Positions 1-9,109 of a stretch of DNA of 64,000 bases are shown here, one piece after another. How positions within the stretch are numbered: position 1 is the stretch's first letter; each line of letters opens with the position of its first letter. The notes under the pieces were generated by a model. It made no database searches, had not been told where the DNA came from, and was given only the letters and a program-made list of their open reading frames with translations. The position numbers and the translations under genes were made by a program. Source of the DNA: Hydractinia symbiolongicarpus (lineage: Eukaryota; Cnidaria; Hydrozoa; Anthoathecata; Hydractiniidae); contig NC_079887.1 in NCBI RefSeq assembly GCF_029227915.1, positions 26,039,650 to 26,103,649 of the forward strand. The letters run 5' to 3'.

Positions 1-4
1 CTCA

Positions 5-26
5 TCAAAAATGAAAACATTTTTGA
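5..26. repeat. Hairpin / cruciform-capable inverted repeat, one per monomer (first example)
   Basis: Arms TCAAAAATG and CATTTTTGA flank the loop AAAA and are perfectly complementary over 9 bp. The element recurs in most monomers at the same phase. The frequent A variant (TTTTTAAAA) changes the G after the right arm T-run and costs one or two outer pairs. In the TATG/TATT variant the stem moves by one base: AAATAT, loop GAAA, ATATTT. Being A/T rich, it could extrude as a cruciform or simply reflect bent A-tract DNA; no function is shown. Confidence 0.8.
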
Positions 27-130
27 AAACTACAAGTCTCATGCGTTTTAGTGGTGAAAAAATAATTTAAAAAATCGTTCGGTAAATGAGTTTACTCCCT
101 GGGTACTTTCTTTGTATACTTTTGACTATA

Positions 131-164
131 CGGGCCGAGTCCGGGATTTACGGGAAATCGCGGA
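131..164. other. Helically phased CGGG/CGGA cluster in the G/C-rich half of the monomer (first example)
   Basis: CGGG starts at 131, 142 and 151, and CGGA (CGGG in most other monomers) at 161, giving spacings of 11, 9 and 10 bp, close to one turn of B-DNA. The G/C-rich segment alternates with the A-tract-rich half of the monomer. Such alternation is a known correlate of rotational nucleosome positioning; that role here is inference. Confidence 0.6.
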
Positions 165-280
165 TTTTTGTTTGCCGGCGATTAAACCTCTTTCATTAAG
201 CGTCTCATCAAAAATGAAAACATTTTTGAAAAGTACAAGTCTCATGTGTTTTAGTGGTGAAAAAAAAATTTTAAAAATCG

Positions 281-288
281 TTCGGGAA
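281..288. other. TTCnnGAA inverted repeat, heat-shock-element-like (first clear example)
   Basis: TTCGGGAA matches the two-unit nTTCnnGAAn arrangement recognised by heat shock factors. The alternate common form TTCTGGAA keeps both arms and changes only the spacer. Functional elements usually have three or more units and none is seen adjacent, so binding is doubtful. A large right-arm subfamily, TTTGGGAA, breaks the left arm. Confidence 0.3.
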
Positions 289-323
289 ATGAGTTTACTC
301 CCTGGATACTTTCTTTGTATACA

Positions 324-337
324 TTCGACTATACGGG
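324..337 (+). other. TTCG-N6-CGGG element, CENP-B-box-like but one base short (first example)
   Basis: TTCG at 324-327 and CGGG at 334-337 are separated by six bases (ACTATA). The essential CENP-B box core is TTCG-N4-A-N2-CGGG, with seven bases between, so this is not a true box. Many monomers break it further: TTTG for TTCG in type a, CGTG for CGGG in type e. Recorded as a resemblance only. Confidence 0.25.
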
Positions 338-609
338 CCAAGCCCCGGATTTACGGGAAAACGCGGGATTTCGTTTGCCGGCGATTAAACCTCTTTCATT
401 AAGCGTCTCATCAAAAATGAAAACATTTTTGAAAACTACAAGTCTCATGCGTTTTAGTGGTGAAAAAATAATTTAAGAAATCGTTCGGGAAATGAGTTTA
501 CTCCCTGGGTACTTTCTTTGTATACTTTTGACTATACGGGCCGAGTCCGGGATTTACGGGAAATCGCGGATTTTTGTTTGCCGGCGATTAAACTTCTTTT
601 ATTCAGCGT

Positions 610-811
610 CACATCAAATATGAAAATATTTTCGAAAACTACAAGTCTCATGCGTTTAGTGGTAAAAAAATAATATAAAAAATCGTTCGGGAAATAAGTT
701 TACTCCCTGGGTACTTTCTTTGTATACTTTTGACTATACGGGCCAAGCCCGGGATTTACGGGAAATCGCGGATTTTCGTTTGCCGGCGATTAAACTTCTT
801 TTATTCAGCGT
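610..811 (+). repeat. Representative monomer, type c (CACATCAAATATG, TTTAGTGGTAAAA)
   Basis: 202 bp. Diagnostic sites are CACATCAAATATG at the start, GCGTTTAGTGGTAAAA (one T lost, G to A) and AATAATATAAAAA in place of AATAATTTAAAAA. This copy also has ATTTTCGAAAAC, a landmark that recurs at 2,858, 5,086 and 7,109. Type c is common from 1 to 36 kb, absent or rare from 37 to 61 kb, and returns at about 61.8 and 63.85 kb. The hairpin is kept in a shifted register. Confidence 0.9.
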
Positions 812-1013
812 CTCATCAAAAATGAAAACATTTTTAAAAACTACAAGTCTTATGCGTTTTAGTGGTGAAAAAATAATTTAAAAAATCGTTCTGGAAATGA
901 GTTTACTCCCTGGGTACTTTCTTTGTATACTTTTGACTATACGGGCCGAGTCCGGGATTTAGGGAAATCGCAGGATTTCGTTTGCCGGCGATTAAACTCC
1001 TTTTATTCAGCGT
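812..1013 (+). repeat. Representative monomer, type d (TTTAGGGAAATCGCAGG)
   Basis: 202 bp. GGATTTACGGGAAATCG is changed to GGATTTAGGGAAATCG by loss of the C, followed by CGCAGGATTTCG or CGCAGGTTTTCG and often by AAACTCC or AAACTGC at the junction. The single TTTAGGG is one monomer-internal deletion, not telomeric repeat. A shorter subtype with AGGGAATCGC occurs near 1.16, 4.2, 6.6, 14.1 and 15.3 kb. Confidence 0.88.
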
Positions 1014-1822
1014 CTCATCAAAAATGAAAACATTTTTGAAAACTACAAGTCTCATGCGTTTTAGTGGTGAAAAAATAATTTAAAAAACCGTTCTGGAAAT
1101 GAGTTTACTCCCTGGGTACTTTCTTTGTATACTTTTGACTATACGGGCCGAGTCCAGGATTTAGGGAATCGCATGTTTTCGTTTGCCGGCGATTAAACTC
1201 CTTTTATTCAGCGTCTCATCAAATATGAAAATATTTTTAAAAACTGCAAGTCTCATGCGTTTAGTGGTGAAAAAATAATATAAAAAATCGTTCGGGAAAT
1301 GAGTTTACTCCCTGGGTACTTTCTTTGTATACTTTTGACTATACGGGCCAAGCCCGGGATTTACGGGAAATCGCGGATTTTCGTTTGCCGGCGATTAAAC
1401 TTCTTTTATTCAGCGTCTCATCAAAAGTGAAAACATTTTTAAAAACTACAAGTCTTATGCGTTTTAGTGGTGAAAAAATAATTTAAAAAATCGTTCTGGA
1501 AATGAGTTTACTCCCTGGGTACTTTCTTTGTATACTTTTGACTATACGGGCCGAGTCCGGGATTTAGGGAAATCGCAGGATTTCGTTTGCCGGCGATTAA
1601 ACTCCTTTTATTCAGCGTCTCATCAAAAATGAAATCCTTTTTTTAAAACTACAAGTCTCATGCGTTTTAGTGGTGAAAAAATAATTTAAAAAATCATTCG
1701 GAAAATGAGTTTACTCCCTGGGTACTTTCTTTGTATACTTTTGACTATGCGGGCCAAGCCCGGGATTTACGGGAAATCGCGGGTTTTCGTTTGCCGGCGA
1801 TTAAACTTCTTTTATTCAGCGT

Positions 1823-2025
1823 CTCATCAAAAATGAAAACATTTTTAAAAATTAGAAGTCTTATGCGTTTTAGTGGTGAAAAAATAATTTAAAAAATCGT
1901 TCTGGAAATGAGTTTACTCACAGGGTACTTTCTTTGTATACATTCGACTATACGTGCCAAGCCCGGGATTTACGGGAAATCGCGGGTTTTCGTTTGCCGG
2001 CGATTAAACTTCTTTTATTCAGCGT
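1823..2025 (+). repeat. Representative monomer, type e (ACTCACAGGG / CGTGCC)
   Basis: 203 bp. Diagnostic sites are TTCTGGAAATG, ACTCACAGGGTAC, CATTCGACTATACGTGCC and GCCCGGGATTTACGGG (a CCCGGG palindrome), with GGGTTTTCG before the 3' junction. A subtype with CTTTTTATACATTCG loses the GTATAC palindrome and is concentrated from 9 to 32 kb. Confidence 0.9.
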
Positions 2026-5000
2026 CTCATCAAAAATGAAAACATTTTTGAAAACTACAAGTCTCATGCGTTTTAGTGGTGAAAAAATAATTTGAAAAAT
2101 CGTTCTGGAAATGAGTTTACTCACAGGGTACTTTCTTTGTATACATTCGACTATACGTGCCAAACCCGGGATTTACGGGAAATCGCGGGTTTTCGTTTGC
2201 TGGCGATTAAACTTCTTTTATTCAGCGTCTCATCAAAAATGAAAACATTTTTGAAAACTACAAGTCTCATGCGTTTTAGTGGTAAAAAAATAATTTAAAA
2301 AATCGTTCGGGAAATGAGTTTACTCCCTGGGTACTTTCTTTGTATACATTCGACTATACGGGCCAAACCCCGGATTTACGGGAACTCGCGGATTTTCGTT
2401 TGCCGGCAATTAAACTTCTTTTATTCAGCGTCACATCAAATATGAAAATATTTTTGAAAACTACAAGTCTCATGCGTTTAGTGGTGAAAAAATAATTTAA
2501 AAAATCGTTCTGGAAACGAGTTTACTCACAGGGTACTTTCTTTGTATACATTCGACTATACGGGCCAAGCCCGGGATTTACGGGAAATCGCGGGTTTTCG
2601 TTTGCCGGCGATTAAACCTCTTTCATTAAGCGTCTCATCAAAAATGAAAACATTTTTGAAAACTACAAGTCTCATGCGTTTTAGTGGTGAAAAAATAATT
2701 TAAAAAATCGTTCGGGAAATGAGTTTACTCCCTGGGTACTTTCTTTGTATACTTTTGACTATACGGGCCGAGTCCGGGATTTACGGGAAATCGCGGATTT
2801 TTGTTTGCCAGCGATTAAACTTCTTTTATTCAGCGTCACATCAAATATGAAAATATTTTCGAAAACTACAAGTCTCATGCGTTTTAGTGGTGAAAAAATA
2901 ATTTAAAAAATCGTTCTGGAAATGAGTTTACTCCCTGGGTACTTTCTTTGTATACTTTTGACTATACGGGCCTAGTCCGGGATTTAGGGAAATCGCAGGA
3001 TTTCGTTTGCCGGCGATTAAACTCCTTTTATTCAGCGTCTCATCAAAAATGAAAACATTTTTGAAAACTACAAGTCTCATGCGTTTTAGTGGTGAAAAAA
3101 TAATTTAAAAAATCGTTCGGGAAATGAGTTTACTCCCTGGGTACTTTCTTTGTATACTTTTGACTATGCGGGCCAAGCCCGGGATTTACGGGAAATCGCG
3201 GGTTTTCGTTTGCCGGCGATTAAACTTCTTTTAATCAGCGTCTCATCAAAAATGAAAACATTTTTTGAAAAATTAGCAGTCTTATGCGTTTTAGTGGTGA
3301 AAAAATAATTTAAAAAATCGTTCTGGAAATGAGTTTACTCACAGGGTACTTTCTTTGTATACATTCAACTATACGTGCCAAGCCCGGGATTTACGGGAAA
3401 TCGCGGGTTTTCGTTTGCTGGCGATTAAACTTCTTTTATTCAGCGTCTCATCAAAAATGAAAACATTTTTGAAAACTACAAGTCTCATGCGTTTTAGTGG
3501 TGAAAAAATAATTTAAAAAATCGTTCTGGAAATGAGTTTACTCACAGAGTACTTTCTTTGTATACATTCGACTATACGGGCCAAGCCCGGGATTTACGGG
3601 AAATCGCGGTTTTCGTTTTCCGGCGATTAAACCTCTTTCATTAAGCGTCTCATCAAAAATGAAAACATTTTTGAAAACTACAAGTCTCATGCGTTTTAGT
3701 GGTGAAAAAAAATTTAAAAAATCGTTCGGGAAATGAGTTTACTCCCTGGGTACTTTCTTTGTATACATTCGACTATACGGGCCAAGCCCCGGATTTACGG
3801 GAAAACGCGGGATTTCGTTTGCCGGCGATTAAACCTCTTTCATTAAGCGTCTCATCAAAAATGAAAACATTTTTGAAAACTACAAGTCTCATGCGTTTTA
3901 GTGGTGAAAAAATAATTTAAAAAATCGTTCGGGAAATGAGTTTACTCCCTGGGTACTTTCTTTGTATACTTTTGACTATACGGGCCGAGTCCGGGATTTA
4001 CGGGAACTCGCGGATTTTCGTTTGCCGGCAATTAAACTTCTTTTATTCAGCGTCACATCAAATATGAAAATATTTTTGAAAACTACAAGTCTTATGCGTT
4101 TTAGTGGTGAAAAAATAATTTAAAAAATCGTTCTGGAAATGAGTTTACTCCCTGGGTACTTTCTTTGTATACTTTTGACTATACGGGCCGAGTCCGGGAT
4201 TTAGGGAATCGCAGGTTTTCGTTTGCCGGCGATTAAACTCCTTTTATTCAGCGTCTCATCAAATATGAAAATAATTTTGAAAACTGCAAGTCTCATGCAT
4301 TTAGTGGTGAAAAAATAATTTAAAAAATCGTTCTGGAAATGAGTTTACTCACAGGGTACTTTCTTTGTATACATTCGACTATACGTGCCAAGACCGGGAT
4401 TTACGGGAAATCGCGGGTTTTCGTTTGCTGGCGATTAAACTTCTTTTATTCAGCGTCTCATCAAAAATGAAAACATTTTTGAAAACTACAAGTCTCATGC
4501 GATTTAGTGGTGAAAAAATAATTTAAAAAATCGTTCGGGAAATGAGTTTACTCCCTGGGTACTTTCTTTGTATACATTCGACTATACGGGCCAAGCCCCG
4601 GATTTACGGGAACTCGCGGATTTTCGTTTGCCGGCAATTAAACTTCTTTTATTCAGCGTCACATCAAATATGAAAATATTTTTGAAAACTACAAGTCTCA
4701 TGCGTTTAGTGGTGAAAAAATAATTTAAAAAATCGTTCTGGAAACGAGTTTACTCACAGGGTACTTTCTTTGTATACATTCGACTATACGGGCCAAGCCC
4801 GGGATTTACGGGAAATCGCGGGTTTTCGTTTGCCGGCGATTAAACCTCTTTCATTAAGCGTCTCATCAAAAATGAAAACATTTTTGAAAACTACAAGTCT
4901 CATGCGTTTTAGTGGTGAAAAAATAATTTAAAAAATCGTTCGGGAAATGAGTTTACTCCCTGGGTACTTTCTTTGTATACTTTTGACTATACGGGCCGAG

Positions 5001-8000
5001 TCCGGGATTTACGGGAAATCGCGGATTTTTGTTTGCCAGCGATTAAACTTCTTTTATTCAGCGTCACATCAAATATGAAAATATTTTCGAAAACTACAAG
5101 TCTCATGCGTTTAGTGGTAAAAAAATAATATAAAAAATCGTTCGGGAAATGAGTTTACTCCCTGGGTACTTTCTTTGTATACTTTTGACTATACGGGCCA
5201 AGCCCGGCATTTACGGGAAATCGCGGATTTTCGTTTGCCGGCGATTAAACTTCTTTTATTCAGCGTCTCATCAAAAATGAAAACATTTTTAAAAACTACA
5301 AGTCTTATGCGTTTTAGTGATGAAAAAATAATTTAAAAAATCGTTCTGGAAATGAGTTTACTCCCTGGGTACTTTCTTTGTATACTTTTGACTATACGGG
5401 CCGAGTCCGGGATTTAGGGAAATCGCAGGATTTCGTTTGCCGGCGATTAAACTGCTTTTATTCAGCGTCTCATCAAAAATGAAAACATTTTTGAAAACTA
5501 CAAGTCTCATGCGTTTTAGTGGTGAAAAAATAATTTAAAAAATCGTTCGGGAAATGAGTTTACTCCCTGGGTACTTTCTTTGTATACTTTTGACTATGCG
5601 GGCCAAGCCCGGGATTTACGGGAAATCGCGGGTTTTCGTTTGCCGGCGATTAAACTTCTTTTATTCAGCGTCTCATCAAATATGAAAACATTTTTAAAAA
5701 TTAGCAGTCTTATGCGTTTTAGTGGTGAAAAAATAATTTAAAAAATCGTTCTGGAAATGAGTTTACTCACAGGGTACTTTCTTTGTATACATTCAACTAT
5801 ACGTGCCAAGCCCGGGATTTACGGGAAATCGCGGGTTTTCGTTTGCTGGCGATTAAACTTCTTTTATTCAGCGTCTCATCAAAAATGAAAACATTTTTGA
5901 AAACTACAAGTCTCATGCGTTTTAGTGGTGAAAAAATAATTTAAAAAATCGTTCTGGAAATGAGTTTACTCACAGGGTACTTTCTTTGTATACATTCGAC
6001 TATACGGGCCAAGCCCGGGATTTACGGGAAATCGCGGTTTTCGTTTTCCGGCGATTAAACCTCTTTCATTAAGCGTCTCATCAAAAATGAAAACATTTTT
6101 GAAAACTACAAGTCTCATGCATTTTAGTGGTGAAAAAAAATTTAAAAAATCGTTCGGGAAATGAGTTTACTCCCTGGGTACTTTCTTTGTATACATTCGA
6201 CTATACGGGCCAAGCCCCGGATTTACGGGAAAACGCGGGATTTCGTTTGCCGGCGATTAAACCTCTTTCATTAAGCGTCTCATCAAAAATGAAAACATTT
6301 TTGAAAACTACAAGTCTCATGCGTTTTAGTGGTGAAAAAATAATTTAAAAAATCGTTCGGGAAATGAGTTTACTCCCTGGGTACTTTCTTTGTATACTTT
6401 TGACTATACGGGCCGAGTCCGGGATTTACGGGAACTCGCGGATTTTCGTTTGCCGGCAATTAAACTTCTTTTATTCAGCGTCACATCAAATATGAAAATA
6501 TTTTTAAAAACTACAAGTCTTATGCGTTTTAGTGGTGAAAATATAATTTAAAAAATCGTTCTGGAAATGAGTTTACTCCCTGGGTACTTTCTTTGTATAC
6601 TTTTGACTATACGGGCTGAGTCCGGGATTTAGGGAATCGCAGGTTTTCGTTTGCCGGCGATTAAACTCCTTTTATTCAGCGTCTCATCAAATATGAAAAT
6701 ATTTTTGAAAACTGCAAGTCTCATGCGTTTAGTGGTGAAAAATTAATTTAAAAAATCGTTCTGGAAATGAGTTTACTCACAGGGTACTTTCTTTGTATAC
6801 ATTTGACTATACGGGCCAAGCCCGGGATTTACGGGAAATCGCGGGTTTTCGTTTGCCGGCGATTAAACCTCTTTCATTAAGCGTTTCATCAAAAATGAAA
6901 ACATTTTTGAAAACTACAAGTCTCATGCGTTTTAGTGGTGAAAAAATAATTTAAAAAATCGTTCGGGAAATGAGTTTACTCCCTGGGTACTTTCTTTGTA
7001 TACTTTTGACTATACGGGCCGAGTCCGGGATTTACGGGAAATCGCGGATTTTTGTTTGCCAGCGATTAAACTTCTTTTATTCAGCGTCACATCAAATATG
7101 AAAATATTTTCGAAAACTACAAGTCTCATGCGTTTAGTGGTAAAAAAATAATATAAAAAATCGTTCGGGAAATGAGTTTACTCCCTGGGTACTTTCTTTG
7201 TATACTTTTGACTATACGGGCCAAGCCCGGGATTTACGGGAAATCGCGGATTTTCGTTTGCCGGCGATTAAACTTCTTTTATTCAGCGTCTCATCAAAAA
7301 TGAAAACATTTTTAAAAACTACAAGTCTTATGCGTTTTAGTGGTGAAAAAATAATTTAAAAAATCGTTCTGGAAATGAGTTTACTCCCTGGGTACTTTCT
7401 TTGTATACTTTTGACTATACGGGCCCAATCCGGGATTTAGGGAAATCGCAGGATTTCGTTTGCCGGCGATTAAACTCCTTTTATTCACCGTCTCATCAAA
7501 AATGAAAACATTTTTAAAAACTACAAGTCTCATGCGTTTTAGTGGTGAAAAAATAATTTAAAAAATCGTTCGGGAAATGAGTTTACTCCCTGGGTACTTT
7601 CTTTGTATACTTTTGACTATGCGGGCCAAGCCCGGGATTTACGGGAAATCGCGGGTTTTCGTTTGCCGGCGATTAAACTTCTTTTATTCAGCGTCTCATC
7701 AAAAATGAAAACATTTTTAAAAATTAGAAGTCTTATGCGTTTTAGTGGTGAAAAAATAATTTAAAAAATCGTTCTGGAAATGAGTTTACTCACAGGGTAC
7801 TTTCTTTGTATACTTTCGACTATACGTGCCAAGCCCGGGATTTACGGGAAATCGCGGGTTTTCGTTTGCTGGCGATTAAACTTCTTTTATTCAGCGTCTC
7901 ATCAAAAATGAAAACATTTTTAAAAACTACAAGTCTCATGCGTTTTAGCGGTGAAAAAATAATTTAAAAAATCATTCTGGAAATGAGTTTACTCACAGGG

Positions 8001-9109
8001 TACTTTCTTTGTATACATTCGACTATACGGGCCAAGCCCGGGATTTACGGGAAATCGCGGTTTTCGTTTTCCAGCGATTAAACCTCTTTCATTAAGCGTC
8101 TCATCAAAAATGAAAACATTTTTGAAAACTACAAGTCTCATGCGTTTTAGTGGTGAAAAAAAATTTAAAAAATCGTTCGGGAAATGAGTTTACTCCCTGG
8201 GTACTTTCTTTGTATACATTCGACTATACGGGCCAAACCCCGGATTTACGGGAACTCGCGGATTTTCGTTTGCCGGCAATTAAACTTCTTTTATTCAGCG
8301 TCACATCAAATATGAAAATATTTTTGAAAACTACAAGTCTCATGCGTTTAGTGGTAAAAAAATAATATAAAAAATCGTTCGGGAAATGAGTTTACTCCCT
8401 GGGTACTTTCTTTGTATACTTTTGACTATACGGGCCAAGCCCGGGATTTACGGGAAATCGCGGGTTTTCGTTTGCCGGCGATTAACTTTTTTTATTCAAC
8501 GTCTCATCAAAAATGAAAACATTTTTAAAAATTACAAGTCCTATGCGTTTTAGTGGTGAAAAAATAATTTAAAAAATCGTTCTGGAAATGAGTTTACTCC
8601 CTGGGTACTTTCTTTGTATACTTTTGACTATACGGGCCGAGTCCGGGATTTAGGGAAATCGCAGGTTTTCGTTTGCCGGCGATTAAACTGCTTTTATTCA
8701 GCGTCTCATCAAAAATGAAAACATTTTTGAAAACTACAAGTCTCATGCGTTTTAGTGGTGAAAAAATAATTTAAAAAATCGTTCGGGAAATGAGTTTACT
8801 CCCTGGGGACTTTTTTTGTATACTTTTGACTATACGGGCCAAGCCCGGGATTTACGGGAAATCGCGGGTTTTCGTTTGCCGGCGATTAAACTTCTTTTAT
8901 TCAGCGTCTCATCAAAAATGAAAACATTTTTGAAAACTACAAGTCTCATGCGTTTTAGTGGTGAAAAAATAATTTAAAAAATCGTTCTGGAAATGAGTTT
9001 ACTCACAGGGTACTTTCTTTGTATACATTCGACTATACGGGCCAAGCCCGGGATTTACGGGAAATCGCGGTTTTCGTTTTCCGGCGATTAAACCTCTTTC
9101 ATTAAGCGT

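Larger units (their letters stand above)
1..203 (+). repeat. Representative monomer, type a (TTTTGAC / GAGTCCGGG)
   Basis: First full 203-bp unit, used here as the numbering standard. Hand count: 35 C, 40 G, about 37% GC, and 12 CpG against about 7 expected. Bases 1-75 are A/T rich and hold a hairpin (5-26). Bases 130-180 are G/C rich, with CGGG or CGGA at 131, 142, 151 and 161. Type a has CTTTTGACTATACGGGCC, GAGTCCGGG and ACTCCCTGGG. The pentamer TATAC occurs twice, 12 bp apart, and pairs with GTATA at the first site. This copy has a private change, TTCGGTAAATG for TTCGGGAAATG. Confidence 0.95.
204..406 (+). repeat. Representative monomer, type b (nine-A run, CATTCGAC, AAAACGCGGG)
   Basis: 203 bp. 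Distinguished from type a by a run of nine A in the middle, CATTCGACTATACGGGCC, GCCCCGGATTTACGGG and AAAACGCGGGATTTCG, followed by CCTCTTTCATTAAGCGT. These sites usually travel together. The type is most frequent from 11 to 42 kb. In this copy the central A/T run reads ATTTTAAAAATCG rather than ATTTAAAAAATCG, which removes a TAA stop in one frame and produces a chance open frame over 112-402. Confidence 0.9.
1..8140. repeat. Left domain, divergent 10- to 12-mer higher-order repeats
   Basis: The landmark TTTTCGAAAAC (TTC at 631, 2,858, 5,086, 7,109) gives spacings of 2,227, 2,228 and 2,023 bp, that is 11, 11 and 10 monomers. A second landmark, TGACTATGCGGG (1,742, 3,161, 5,591, 7,614), gives 7, 12 and 10 monomers (1,419, 2,430, 2,023 bp). 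The disagreement means single monomers were gained or lost inside units. Monomer types a, b, c, d and e are all interspersed. Point differences between units are frequent, so this looks older than the middle of the window. Confidence 0.82.

Noticed and set aside
320-335. RNA polymerase III B box at ACATTCGACTATAC
   Set aside because: Only the TTCGA core fits; the leading GG and the closing C of the B-box consensus are missing, and no A box lies at a suitable distance.
324-337. A genuine CENP-B box
   Set aside because: The spacing between TTCG and CGGG is six bases, not seven, and both quartets are often mutated. Kept only as a resemblance.
956-965. Telomeric repeat, from TTTAGGG in type d monomers
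   Set aside because: Only one TTTAGGG per monomer, created by loss of a single C from TTTACGGG; no tandem TTTAGGG anywhere.
1631-1647. Odd segment GAAATCCTTTTTTTAAAAC as a possible insertion scar
   Set aside because: It aligns to GAAAACATTTTTGAAAAC with several substitutions and similar length; a single divergent monomer, with no target duplication.
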